This document shows, one piece after another, positions 17,759 through 25,932 of a DNA stretch of 64,000 bases. Position 1 is the first letter of the stretch. The number at the start of each line of letters is the position of its first letter. The position numbers were made by a program, and so were the translations under genes. Below the pieces are notes generated by a model. The model was not told the origin of the DNA. It saw only the letters and a program-made list of their open reading frames with translations, and made no database searches. This DNA is from Paracoccus kondratievae (GTDB taxonomy: Bacteria; Pseudomonadota; Alphaproteobacteria; Rhodobacterales; Rhodobacteraceae), in contig NZ_CP045072.1 of assembly GCF_009301415.1 (NCBI RefSeq), forward strand, positions 1,665,001 to 1,729,000. The letters are read 5' to 3'.

Positions 17759-19075
17759 TCATTCGGGACGTGGCGGGGGCATACCCAAAGCGTCGGCCAG
17801 TAACGCAAAGCTTTGTCGCGCATCAGGGCTTTTGTGGGTAAAGAACTGATCCAGCGCCGGATATAACCGCACCGCCTCATCCACCCGCGGATCAGAGCCT
17901 TGTGAATAAAGGCCAGCACGGATCATCAGTTCGGATTCTGCATAGGTTCCCAGCGTCGCGCGCGCACGCGCGATCAGCGCATTCTCGGCCGTGCTCGCCG
18001 CCTGAGGCAAGGAGCGTGAGACCGAACGCAGCACATCCACTGCCGGGAAACGGCCCCGTTCGGCGATGGCGCGATCCAGAACCACATGGCCATCAAGAAC
18101 GCCGCGCAGGATATCGGCTACCGGCTCCTCCATATCCGAACCCGCGACCAGCACGCTGAAAATTGCAGTAATATCGCCCGAGCCGATTGGCCCTGGCCCC
18201 GAACGCTCGGCCAGCGACATGATCAGATGCGAGGTCGAGGGGGGGAAACCGCGATAGCTGGGGCTTTCACCAGCGGCGAGCGCGATCTCACGATGCGCCT
18301 CGGCAAAACGGGTGATCGAATCGGCCAGAAACAGCACATGCTGTCCGCGGTCGCGGAAATGCTCGGCCACCGTCATCGCAGCCCAGGCACAGCGCCTGCG
18401 CATCAACGGCGACTGATCCGAGGTAGCCGCCACCACGACCGAACGTGCCATCCCCTCTTCGCCCAGCGTTTCCTCGACAAACTCGCGCAGCTCTCGGCCA
18501 CGCTCCCCCACCAGCGCAATCACCACCACATCAGCCGAGACGCCCTTGGCCAGGGACGAAAGCAGCGTGGATTTGCCCACGCCCGAGCCGGCAAACAGCC
18601 CCATTCGCTGCCCCCGCACCAGGGGCAGGATGGTGTCAAAGACGGCAAGCCCCGTATCCAGCCGCGCGCCCAGCCGGTTACGCAGCGCAGCGGGCGGCGG
18701 AGGCGTGCGGAAACCCCGTTCCTCCCTCCCGGCGGCAAGGGGACGACCATCCAGCGGCCTGCCAAAGGGATCGATGATTCGCCCGATCCAGCTATCGGCG
18801 GGTGCAAGAGAGGGTGCAAAGACCAGCTCAACGGGCGTGCCGATCGACAGCCCCTCCATCGGACCTTCGGGCAGAATTGCCACCTGATGGTCGTGCAGCG
18901 CGATGATCTCTCCGCCCAAAGATGCACCAGAACCCTTTGAAAAGACGACACGATCTCCTAAGGAAGCATGGCTTGACAGCCCGCCTGCAAGGATCAGGCC
19001 CGCCTGAATGGCGCTGACCTGACCAAAGTGCCGGATCATGCGGACTCGTCCCATCCGCGCCGCAATAGACAGCAT
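17759..19075 (-). CDS. fliI: Flagellum-specific ATP synthase FliI
   Basis: 438 residues from ATG 19075, the usual FliI length. The open frame upstream overlaps flgB and is not expected to be translated. FliI is the ATPase of the flagellar type III export apparatus on the cytoplasmic face of the basal body. The Walker A motif is GLFAGSGVGKSTLL, the Walker B region is HVLFLADSITRFAEAHREI, and the SYRGFPPSTS segment is family-specific. It is transcribed away from the flgB operon, with about 110 bp between the starts, so a shared divergent promoter region is likely. Confidence 0.93.
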   Translation of the reverse strand: MLSIAARMGRVRMIRHFGQVSAIQAGLILAGGLSSHASLGDRVVFSKGSGASLGGEIIALHDHQVAILPEGPMEGLSIGTPVELVFAPSLAPADSWIGRIIDPFGRPLDGRPLAAGREERGFRTPPPPAALRNRLGARLDTGLAVFDTILPLVRGQRMGLFAGSGVGKSTLLSSLAKGVSADVVVIALVGERGRELREFVEETLGEEGMARSVVVAATSDQSPLMRRRCAWAAMTVAEHFRDRGQHVLFLADSITRFAEAHREIALAAGESPSYRGFPPSTSHLIMSLAERSGPGPIGSGDITAIFSVLVAGSDMEEPVADILRGVLDGHVVLDRAIAERGRFPAVDVLRSVSRSLPQAASTAENALIARARATLGTYAESELMIRAGLYSQGSDPRVDEAVRLYPALDQFFTHKSPDARQSFALLADALGMPPPRPE

Positions 19076-19146
19076 TTTATCCAATTTCTGCTTCTCCCTG
19101 CTGCCGGTCCGTCCGGTCCTGGAAAGGGTTTCTAAACCTGTTGGGG

Positions 19147-19161
19147 TTAAGACCGGGTTTA
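19147..19161. promoter_or_regulatory. CtrA-like half-site pair upstream of flgB
   Basis: TTAA-N7-TTTA at 19147-19161, one mismatch from the CtrA consensus TTAA-N7-TTAA, lies 24 bp before the flgB start and 72 bp from the fliI start. CtrA activates comparable flagellar sets in Rhodobacterales. The site is a candidate only. Confidence 0.35.
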
Positions 19162-19184
19162 TCGGAACCTGAGGAGATGCCGCG

Positions 19185-19571
19185 ATGTTTGACCGGATCG
19201 AGACTTTGCGGATGGCCAATTCGCTGACGGCCCATGCTGCCGAACGGCAAAAGCTGATTGCCCGCAACGTGGCCAATGCCGATACCCCGGGCTTTCGTGC
19301 CCGCGATCTGGCCAGCTTTACCAAAACCTATCACACGCAAGGCGCGGTAGAGATGCGCGCCTCACGTCCTCGCCATCTGACCGGCGCCAGTTGGGGCGGC
19401 AGCCCGCGCGTGATCGACGACAAGGGTGAGCCCGCGCCGAACGGCAACTCTGTCTCGCTTGAGGATGAAATGATCCGCAGCGCCGAGGCCAGGCGTGAAT
19501 TCGATCTGGCGCTGGCGGTGACAAAATCCTCGCTCAATCTGATCCGTACCAGCCTCGGACGTCGTGGCTAG
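19185..19571 (+). CDS. flgB: Flagellar basal-body rod protein FlgB
   Basis: 128 residues, with GAGGAG at 19171-19176 upstream of the ATG. FlgB is a proximal rod subunit exported through the flagellar type III apparatus. The N-terminal rod signature is clear: AERQKLIARNVANADTPGF near residues 19-37. The C-terminal amphipathic helix (ALAVTKSSLNLIRTSLG) is the partner coil in rod assembly. It is the first gene of a nine-gene plus-strand flagellar run with short spacings. Confidence 0.93.
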   Translation: MFDRIETLRMANSLTAHAAERQKLIARNVANADTPGFRARDLASFTKTYHTQGAVEMRASRPRHLTGASWGGSPRVIDDKGEPAPNGNSVSLEDEMIRSAEARREFDLALAVTKSSLNLIRTSLGRRG

Positions 19572-19582
19572 GGGGTATAAGG

Positions 19583-19975
19583 ATGTCAGAAACGCTTTCC
19601 GCCATTGAACTGGCCGCTTCGGGTATGCGCGCGCAGGCCGTGCGGCTGCGACATATTTCCGAAAACATCGCCAATGCCGACACGCCCGGCTATCGCCGCA
19701 AGGTGGTAGCCTTTGAAGAGCAGGTCGACTTTGGCCGCCGAACCGGTGCCGTCACCGCCGGGCCGACCCGGTTTGATCGGCGCGAACTACCTCAGATCTA
19801 TGATCCCGCCCATCCGATGGCTGATGAGAACGGCTATTACGCAGGATCGAACGTCGATCTGATCATCGAGATCGCCGACTCCAAGGAGGCGGGCCGCAGC
19901 TATGAGGCGAACCTGCGCGTCTTTGAGCAATCGCGCCAGATGGGCGGCGCATTGCTGGACCTGATCCGCCGATAA
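19583..19975 (+). CDS. flgC: Flagellar basal-body rod protein FlgC
   Basis: 130 residues, 11 bp after flgB. Rod protein with the N-terminal signature RLRHISENIANADTPGYRRK and a C-terminal helix (EANLRVFEQSRQMGGALLDLI). The segment ENGYYAGSNVDLIIEIADSKEAGRSYEAN is typical of FlgC, shown here as the pieces YYAGSNVDLI and EAGRSYEAN. It works with FlgB and FlgF in the proximal rod. Confidence 0.93.
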   Translation: MSETLSAIELAASGMRAQAVRLRHISENIANADTPGYRRKVVAFEEQVDFGRRTGAVTAGPTRFDRRELPQIYDPAHPMADENGYYAGSNVDLIIEIADSKEAGRSYEANLRVFEQSRQMGGALLDLIRR

Positions 19976-19988
19976 GAAAGGAACTGCC

Positions 19989-20258
19989 ATGATTACCCCG
20001 ACCCTCGCCGCTACTTCTTATGACCGCGTGCGCAACGTCGTCGCGCCAGGCAATCACGATCCGCAAGGCGCGGCCTCAGTGTTTTCCCGGATGATGGATC
20101 AGGTTGATGCCGCCGCCACCGGCGCCATGACCGGCAAGGCCGAGACGCATGATCTGGTGCAAAGTATCGCCCAGGCCGAAATCGCGCTCGAGACCGTGGT
20201 CGCCATGCGCGACAAGGTAGTCGAGGCCTATCAGGAAATCCTGCGGATGCCGGTCTGA
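19989..20258 (+). CDS. fliE: Flagellar hook-basal body complex protein FliE
   Basis: 89 residues, 13 bp after flgC with AAGGA just upstream. FliE joins the MS ring to the rod. The C-terminal two thirds carry the family pattern HDLVQSIAQAEIALETVV and RDKVVEAYQEILRMPV. The N-terminal 35 residues are variable, as usual. Confidence 0.9.
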   Translation: MITPTLAATSYDRVRNVVAPGNHDPQGAASVFSRMMDQVDAAATGAMTGKAETHDLVQSIAQAEIALETVVAMRDKVVEAYQEILRMPV

Positions 20259-20268
20259 GGATCTGGCC

Positions 20269-20535
20269 ATGGATGAGAACCTGATCTTCGACCTCACCCG
20301 GCAAGCGCTGTGGATCGCGCTGCGCATGGCCGCACCGCTGCTGGGGGTGGCGCTGGTGGTGGGTGTGATCATCGGTCTTTTGCAGGCCCTGACCTCGGTG
20401 CAGGAAATGACGCTGACCTTTGTTCCCAAGGTGGGCCTTATGCTGGCGGTATTCTGGGTCAGCATGAGCTTTATGACCGCCATGCTGACCGGGTTCTTTA
20501 CCGATCAGGTCCTGCCAGGGATTGCGGGGTCCTAG
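20269..20535 (+). CDS. fliQ: Flagellar export gate protein FliQ
   Basis: 88 residues with two transmembrane helices (about 15-38 and 52-76). FliQ is part of the FliPQR export gate in the inner membrane. LTRQALWIALRMAAPLL at the N-terminus and LTSVQEMTLTFVPK in the loop are the family signature. Its placement inside the rod operon, between fliE and flgF, matches other Rhodobacterales. fliP and fliR are not in the window. Confidence 0.93.
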   Translation: MDENLIFDLTRQALWIALRMAAPLLGVALVVGVIIGLLQALTSVQEMTLTFVPKVGLMLAVFWVSMSFMTAMLTGFFTDQVLPGIAGS

Positions 20536-20538
20536 GTT

Positions 20539-21255
20539 ATGGATAACGCGATCTATGCCGCCCTGACCAGGCAATCCGGGTTGATGCGCGAAATGCGCTC
20601 TGTTGCCAACAATATTGCCAATGCCAACACCACCGGCTTTCGGCGCGAAGGTGTCGTATTTTCGGAATATATGGTGTCGCTTGATCGGCGTGGCGAGACC
20701 TTGGCAATGGCCAATGCCCATGGGCGCATGATCGACCAGCGCCCTGGCGACATGACGTTGACGAACGGCCGCTTTGATCTGGCGATTGATGGCAAGGGTT
20801 TCTTCATGGTCCAGACACCGCAAGGCAACCGCCTGACCCGGGCCGGTGCCTTCATGACCAATGCTGAGGGCGAACTTGTTAACCCCGACGGTTATCAGTT
20901 GCTCGACGATGGACAGGCACCCGTCGTCATCCCTGCGGGCGTGCGCGACATCGGTATCGGCATGGATGGTACAATTTCCGCCGACGGCACGCCCGTTGGG
21001 CGGGTGGGCATCTTTGCAGTTACGGACCAGTCCCGCCTGCAGCATGTGGCGGGTACGCTTTTCGATCCCGGCGATGCAGCCGAACCACTGGATGACGCAG
21101 TACTGCGTCAGGGTTTTCTTGAGGGCTCCAATGTCGACCCGGTGCTTGAAATCGCGCGCATGATCGAGGTTCAGCGCGCTTATCAACTGGGCCAAAGCTT
21201 CCTTGATCAAGAGGACCAGCGCATCCGTCAGGCCATCACAATTCTGACCCGGTAA
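20539..21255 (+). CDS. flgF: Flagellar basal-body rod protein FlgF
   Basis: 238 residues, 3 bp after fliQ. Proximal rod protein of the FlgE/F/G family: the N-terminal signature VANNIANANTTGFRRE, a central LTNGRFDLAIDGKGFFMVQTP region (read as LTNGRFDLAIDGKG and FFMVQTPQG) and the C-terminal SNVDPVLEIARMIEVQRAYQ helix, given here as VDPVLEIARMIEVQRAY. Lengths and motif order are normal. Confidence 0.93.
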   Translation: MDNAIYAALTRQSGLMREMRSVANNIANANTTGFRREGVVFSEYMVSLDRRGETLAMANAHGRMIDQRPGDMTLTNGRFDLAIDGKGFFMVQTPQGNRLTRAGAFMTNAEGELVNPDGYQLLDDGQAPVVIPAGVRDIGIGMDGTISADGTPVGRVGIFAVTDQSRLQHVAGTLFDPGDAAEPLDDAVLRQGFLEGSNVDPVLEIARMIEVQRAYQLGQSFLDQEDQRIRQAITILTR

Positions 21256-21268
21256 AAGGACTAAAACC

Positions 21269-22054
21269 ATGAAAGCACTTCAGATAGCAGCCGCCGGGAT
21301 GAGCGCACAGCAGATGCGCGTCGAGGTCATCTCTAACAACCTCGCCAACATGTCCACGACTGGTTATAACGCCCGGCGCGCCGAATTTGCCGACCTGCAA
21401 TATGAGCAGGTCACTCGCCCGGGTACGCTGACCTCAACCAGCGGCACAATGGTTCCGGCAGGGATCCAGCTTGGTATGGGGGTGCGCCCGGCCAGCGTAT
21501 CCGTCATGCTGGCCCAAGGGTCGCTGACCCAGACCAATGGGGATCTGGATATCGCCATCGATGGCGGCGGCTATCTTGAGATCACCCTGCCCTCAGGCAT
21601 TTCGGCTTATACCCGAGACGGCAGTCTGAAACGTTCGCCGGAAGGTCAGATCGTCACCTCGGAAGGCTATCCGCTGGTACCTGACATTACCATCCCCGAG
21701 GATGCCCGAAGCATCTCGATCAACGCCAATGGCGAAGTCTTTGCCTATTTCAGCGACCGGGTCGAACCCGAAAACCTTGGCCAGATCACCCTGGCAAGTT
21801 TTATCAACGAAAAGGGCCTCGAGGCCATCGGCTCGAACATGTTTCTGGAAAGCACGGCATCGGGCGCACCCCGGGTCGCCTCGCCGGGACAAGAGGGGCT
21901 GGGCACGATCCGCGCCGGCTGGCTTGAGGAAAGCGCGGTCGATCCGGTGCGCGAGATCGCCGAATTGATCAAGGCCCAGCGCGGTTATGAACTGAATTCC
22001 AAGGTCATCTCTGCCGCAGACCAGATGCTTGGTACAACGGTGCAGGTCCGCTGA
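21269..22054 (+). CDS. flgG: Flagellar basal-body rod protein FlgG
   Basis: 261 residues, the standard length of the distal rod protein. The N-terminal signature is VISNNLANMSTTGYNARRAE. The central GDLDIAIDGGGYLEI and YTRDGSL blocks and the C-terminal EIAELIKAQRGYELNSKVI helix are canonical. Its last base is shared with the first base of flgA (TGATG), so flgA is translationally coupled. Confidence 0.95.
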   Translation: MKALQIAAAGMSAQQMRVEVISNNLANMSTTGYNARRAEFADLQYEQVTRPGTLTSTSGTMVPAGIQLGMGVRPASVSVMLAQGSLTQTNGDLDIAIDGGGYLEITLPSGISAYTRDGSLKRSPEGQIVTSEGYPLVPDITIPEDARSISINANGEVFAYFSDRVEPENLGQITLASFINEKGLEAIGSNMFLESTASGAPRVASPGQEGLGTIRAGWLEESAVDPVREIAELIKAQRGYELNSKVISAADQMLGTTVQVR

Positions 22055-22470
22055 TGCGCGCCATTGCCCTGATGTTTATGCTACTGCCGCAGTGGGCCAC
22101 AGCCGGTGCGGCAGTCGCCAGCCGTACACTACCCGCCGGCACGGTTATCTCAGCCGAGGATGTCACCCTCGCCCCGGATCAGGCGGGAGGTATCGAAGAT
22201 ATCACCCAGATCGTCGGCCAGCAGCTGCGTGTCATGGTCTATGAGGGGCGAAGGATCGACCCATCTGCCCTGACCGAACCTACCCTGATTGGTCGCAACC
22301 AGCTTGTCACGCTGACCTATGAAAAAGCCGCTCTGCGAATCGAGACCGAGGGGCGCGCGCTATCTGCCGGGAAAGTCGGTCAGATCATCCGGGTACTGAA
22401 CAGCAGCTCACGCGTGACTGTTTCCGGCCGTGTCGCGCCTGACGGTTCGGTCATCGTCCAGAATAACTGA
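22054..22470 (+). CDS. flgA: Flagellar P-ring assembly chaperone FlgA (short form)
   Basis: 138 residues, starting inside the flgG stop. A signal peptide (ending near ATA) sends it to the periplasm, where FlgA chaperones P-ring assembly. The SAF-like domain is visible: SRTLPAGTVISAEDVTLAP followed by GQQLRVMVYEGRRI and LVTLTYEKAALRI, ending with VSGRVAPDGSVIV. It lacks the N-terminal region of the enterobacterial protein (about 220 residues), the short form seen in alphaproteobacteria. flgI, the P-ring gene, is not in the window. Confidence 0.88.
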   Translation: MRAIALMFMLLPQWATAGAAVASRTLPAGTVISAEDVTLAPDQAGGIEDITQIVGQQLRVMVYEGRRIDPSALTEPTLIGRNQLVTLTYEKAALRIETEGRALSAGKVGQIIRVLNSSSRVTVSGRVAPDGSVIVQNN

Positions 22471-22481
22471 AAGTGAATCTC

Positions 22482-23234
22482 ATGTCCCGATATACGCCGT
22501 CCCATTCTGTCACGCTAGTTGGTGCACTGACACTTGCCATGTCGCTTTCGGCCTGCGCACGGGTGTCTCACCTTGGCCGCCCCCCATCTATGACCGAACC
22601 CGAAAGCAGCGTCGAATTTCAGGCCATGACCTCGTCAGGCTATGGTGTCAATGAGCTGCCCGACAGGCCGCAAAGCACGGCCTCGCTGTGGAGCAGCGCA
22701 CAAAACTCTCTGGTCGCGGACCGCCGAGCTTCGCAGCGCGGCGATATCCTGACCGTGGTGATCGAAATCGACGACCGGGCCGAGATCCAGAACAGCTCGG
22801 GCCGCAGTCGCAGTTCGTCAGACAAGGTCAGTATTCCCTCAATGATCGGGCTGCCGCAACGTATCGACGAGGCCCTGCCTGAGGGTGCCAGTATGAAAGA
22901 ACTGGCCGATGCCAAGGCTGCCTCCAGCTTCAAAGGCAGCGGGAATATTTCCCGACGTGACAAACTGACTCTGCGGGTGGCAGCTACCGTTGTCGATCGC
23001 CTGCCCAACGGCGTTCTGCGTATCCAGGGCACGCAAGAGGTACGTGTGAACAACGAGGTGCGTGAACTGACCGTTAGCGGTTTTGTGCGCCCATCAGATA
23101 TCAGGCGCCGCAACGAGATTGCCTATGACCGTATCGCCGGTGCCCGTATCTCTTACGGCGGGCGCGGCCAGATCAGCGATGTACAGCAGCCGCGCTACGG
23201 TCAGCAGGTCGCCGATATCCTTCTGCCCTATTAA
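22482..23234 (+). CDS. flgH: Flagellar L-ring protein FlgH
   Basis: 250 residues from ATG 22482; a GTG at 22473 is an alternative. It is a lipoprotein signal with lipobox LSAC near residue 21, so outer-membrane anchored. FlgH forms the L ring around the rod. Family blocks: SLWSSAQNSLVADRRASQRGD (read as SLWSS and ADRRASQRGDILTVVIEI), FKGSGNISRRDKLTLRVAATV, and the end region GFVRPSDIRRRNEI, YGGRGQISDVQQPRYG. The gene overlaps nothing and is 15 bp from the next. Confidence 0.93.
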   Translation: MSRYTPSHSVTLVGALTLAMSLSACARVSHLGRPPSMTEPESSVEFQAMTSSGYGVNELPDRPQSTASLWSSAQNSLVADRRASQRGDILTVVIEIDDRAEIQNSSGRSRSSSDKVSIPSMIGLPQRIDEALPEGASMKELADAKAASSFKGSGNISRRDKLTLRVAATVVDRLPNGVLRIQGTQEVRVNNEVRELTVSGFVRPSDIRRRNEIAYDRIAGARISYGGRGQISDVQQPRYGQQVADILLPY

Positions 23235-23249
23235 GCAGGCGGAGCGGTC

Positions 23250-23756
23250 GTGAAAAAACTATTGCTAATCTTGCTGCCCGTACTGGCCTTCGTGGGGGGG
23301 GCGATCAGTGGCGATATTTTTGGTGAGCCCAAGCCTGCAGATGAAACCAGAATCCAAGGCATAGCTACTGAACAGGCTGACGCCACATCCCAAACAGGCA
23401 AAGGCGAAAGCTCGTCCACAACAAAGGACGACACCCTTGGGTGGTTCCGTTTTCCAACCCAGTTTTTTGTGCCTGTCCTGCGCAATGGTTCACCAACAGC
23501 TGTGATGATCCTGTCACTCGGCATCGAAACCCCCGCCTCTGCCCAGGCCGAGATTGAAGCGCAAGAATTGCGCCTGCGGGACAGCCTGCTCAATGCGCTA
23601 ATGATCGAGGCAAATACAGGCGCTTTTGATGGCAATTTCACCTCTGAGGTCACGCTTCAAAAGTTGCGAACATCCCTGCTTGCAGCGGCGCAAAAGACTG
23701 CGGGACCGAATGTCAGACGCATTCTGATCGAGGATATTGGCCGACAAGAGCAATAA
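23250..23756 (+). CDS. FliL-like flagellar protein
   Basis: 168 residues from GTG 23250 (GGAG at 23241-23244). One N-terminal transmembrane helix, then a low-complexity Ser/Thr/Lys/Asp linker, and a C-terminal domain from about residue 75: FPTQFFVPVLRNGSPTAVMI, shown as FPTQFFVPVL, then LRDSLLNALMIEA and VRRILIEDIGRQEQ at the end. This is the pattern of FliL proteins, single-pass inner-membrane proteins near the stator. Position after flgH supports a flagellar role. Similarity is moderate, so the name is held back. Confidence 0.65.
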   Translation: MKKLLLILLPVLAFVGGAISGDIFGEPKPADETRIQGIATEQADATSQTGKGESSSTTKDDTLGWFRFPTQFFVPVLRNGSPTAVMILSLGIETPASAQAEIEAQELRLRDSLLNALMIEANTGAFDGNFTSEVTLQKLRTSLLAAAQKTAGPNVRRILIEDIGRQEQ

Positions 23757-24768
23757 CGCCCTCTGGCCCGATCCGCAGGATCCTTATAGGAAAGAGGCGA
23801 TATTATCGGAGACCCAGTTGCATCCGCCGATCACTATTGCCATGGCCAGTTATAACGGGGCGCGGTTCATTCGCGCCCAGCTAGACAGTCTGGCTGCGCA
23901 AAGCATCTCAGACTGGAAGCTGATTGTTTCCGACGACGGCTCGACGGATGGAACGCGGCAGATTGTTGCGGAGTTTGCCCGCACTCGCCCCTCGGGACAA
24001 GTAGAGCTGATAGACGGTCCCCGACAAGGATCGACCCGGAACTTCCTGCACCTGACCCAACGGGTCGATGCCGGTGGGTGGCTGGCTTATGCCGATCAGG
24101 ATGATGTCTGGCTGCCGGACCGGCTGGAGCGCGGCGTGGCCTTCCTGCACGGACGCATAGATGCAGCGATTTATGCCGCGCGAACAACAATCTGCGACGA
24201 GGCGCTGAACCCGCTTGCCGCGGCACCGCATTTCCCCGGACCGTTTACGTTTCGCAACGCACTGATCCAAGCCTGTTTGCCGGGCAATACGATCCTTGCC
24301 AACTCGCAGGCGATTCGGCTGTTGCAGGCGACAGCCCCGGCAGCCGAAGCAGCAGGCATCATCTCGCATGACTGGTGGGCCTATCAAATCCTGTCGGGTG
24401 CGGGCGCGAGTATCATGCGCGACCGGGCGCAAGTGCTGCTTTATCGCCAGCATCGGAAAAATCTGATGGGGCGGAACGATACGGCACGAGCGAAGGCTGC
24501 ACGGGCCTCAATGCTGATAAACGGAAAGTTTGCGGACTGGCTGGCACGGAACCAAAAGGCGCTGGAACCTGTCACCTCCCGACTACTCCCCGAGAACCAG
24601 CGCTTATTAGAGCGTTTCGGAGAGATCTTGAAAGCCAGCGGTCCAAATGCCTTTCACGGAATGCTGCGGCTGCGGCTTTATCGGCAGACCCGAACGGGCA
24701 CCTTGGCAGTTCTGGCAGCAGCTCTTACCGGACGCTTACGCATTCCGGACCCCAAAAATACAAGCTAA
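23737..24768 (+). CDS. Family 2 glycosyltransferase at the end of the flagellar operon
   Basis: 343 residues as given, from TTG 23737, which overlaps the FliL-like gene by 20 bp. TTG 23818 with GGAG 6 nt upstream gives a cleaner start after 27 fewer residues. The GT-A core is clear: ITIAMASYNGARFI, VSDDGSTDGT and the metal-binding YADQDDVW motif. It resembles rhamnosyl- or galactosyl-type GT2 enzymes of polysaccharide loci. No membrane helices are present. It could glycosylate flagellin or belong to the rhamnose/surface polysaccharide block further on. The sugar and acceptor are unknown. Confidence 0.8.
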   Translation: MADKSNNALWPDPQDPYRKEAILSETQLHPPITIAMASYNGARFIRAQLDSLAAQSISDWKLIVSDDGSTDGTRQIVAEFARTRPSGQVELIDGPRQGSTRNFLHLTQRVDAGGWLAYADQDDVWLPDRLERGVAFLHGRIDAAIYAARTTICDEALNPLAAAPHFPGPFTFRNALIQACLPGNTILANSQAIRLLQATAPAAEAAGIISHDWWAYQILSGAGASIMRDRAQVLLYRQHRKNLMGRNDTARAKAARASMLINGKFADWLARNQKALEPVTSRLLPENQRLLERFGEILKASGPNAFHGMLRLRLYRQTRTGTLAVLAAALTGRLRIPDPKNTS

Positions 24769-24783
24769 AACAATCGGCGATGC

Positions 24784-24810
24784 GGAGAGGGAGAGGGAGA
24801 AGGAAAAGGG
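24784..24810 (+). repeat. 27-nt all-purine tract
   Basis: An uninterrupted purine run made of repeated GGAGAG units starts 16 bp after the glycosyltransferase stop. No hairpin or T-run accompanies it, so it is not a standard terminator. Confidence 0.6.
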
Positions 24811-25808
24811 CATGACCTGCTTTCCCAACCCACCAACGCGTGGATATCTGAAATTCGCCGCGCTGCCTTGGCGGATAAAACGGCGCGGCGCTATCTTATC
24901 CATTAGTGGCCTGTACCGACAACCGCGTCGCGGCCTGCCCCCACCTCGCCTTGAGCAAACCGCTGTCATCATAGCCGCGAATATTCTTGTCCGTTCCGGG
25001 ACAGAGCACCAAGTCATCATAAGATTTGGCTTGAGTGTCATGCACCACGCGCCATCGTGAATCATGAGCAGCAGACTCCGGTGCCACATGAACGCCGCAA
25101 ACCTCTGTTCATTCCACACTGAGCAATAAGCTGAGGTGCGGTGACCATCCGGCGATCTTTACCCAAAGTGGCAAGGCCCCCATTCCCTGTAGTTCTCGAC
25201 ACCGCGCCGCCGCCGATCAGATCCGGACGGCCACATCCAGAACTCGATCACCATCATCCGCCGACTCCCTGCCGCAGCGCTCGCCCGCAGCTTGCTCTGA
25301 TATCCTGGCTGCGCACAACTCAACCGAGATCCGCGCAGCCGTTTGTGACGCAGTAAGAAAACGGTTGTACGGAAAGGGCTCCGGCAGCAGCAGGGCCAAT
25401 GATTTGGCCGCGCTATTGTAAAGCCTAACCGTTCGTTCCCACAGTTTGATGGGCGATCCATTCTTTGGGATGTAAGAATGCCTTATGGGACGAGTTCGTC
25501 ACGAAGGCGCCACGACTGCGCGCACCATCTGAGCAGCAATACAGCGATCAGAAGCTTCGACCACCGCGATGAACCGCAGTATTAATCCAAAGGTCGTGGG
25601 GAAATGGCGGAAATCTCACACGGTCGAGAACATGAAGACTGGGCCGAAAAACCTTGTTCGACGACTCCGAGCGAGGAGGAGGCAGAGGTCCCGGTGTCAC
25701 AGGACGACTGTCTTTATGTCCTGCAGTCGATCTCTTCTGCATTTGACACGCTCCGGTCCTGCACCGCTGCATTCAACGTCACAGGGATACCTCAACCGGT
25801 CAGAGAAG

Positions 25809-25833
25809 GACCAAGCCCGAAATGGGCTTGGTC
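25809..25833 (-). terminator. Hairpin terminator of the rhamnose operon
   Basis: A perfect 10-bp stem (25809-25818 with 25824-25833) and 5-nt loop lies 100 bp downstream of the rfbA stop on the minus strand, the end of the rfbC-B-D-A operon. The following minus-strand bases (cttctctg) contain only a weak T-run. Confidence 0.6.
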
Positions 25834-25932
25834 TGAACACGGACAATCCGGGGAGCGGGTCAGTCTGAACCTCAGAGCCAGGACTCTTCACCTGAACCCG
25901 ATCCACCAGATGCCGGGTGAGCAACGACCACC

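Larger units (their letters stand above)
24769..25932. other. Gene-poor 1.16-kb stretch with possible gene remnants
   Basis: No gene here can be supported. It opens with a 27-nt purine run at 24784-24810. Minus-strand frames give protein-like but unrecognised fragments: about 70 residues ending at 24896 (containing YDDLVLCPGTDKNIRGYDD) and about 85 residues ending near 25217 (containing LLLPEPFPYNRFLTA). Neither has a convincing start. A plus-strand frame at 25604-25957 has a GTGGGGAA-like binding site, but it runs across a strong hairpin and into the end of rfbA. Base composition is more mixed than its neighbours. It may be eroded accessory DNA separating the flagellar and rhamnose operons. 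Confidence 0.4.

Noticed and set aside
20011..21270. A 419-codon open frame on the minus strand
   Set aside because: It is antisense to fliE, fliQ and flgF, all of which are well supported.
24736..25119. Minus-strand frame considered as a transposase remnant
   Set aside because: No DDE or other transposase motif and no inverted or direct repeats flank it.
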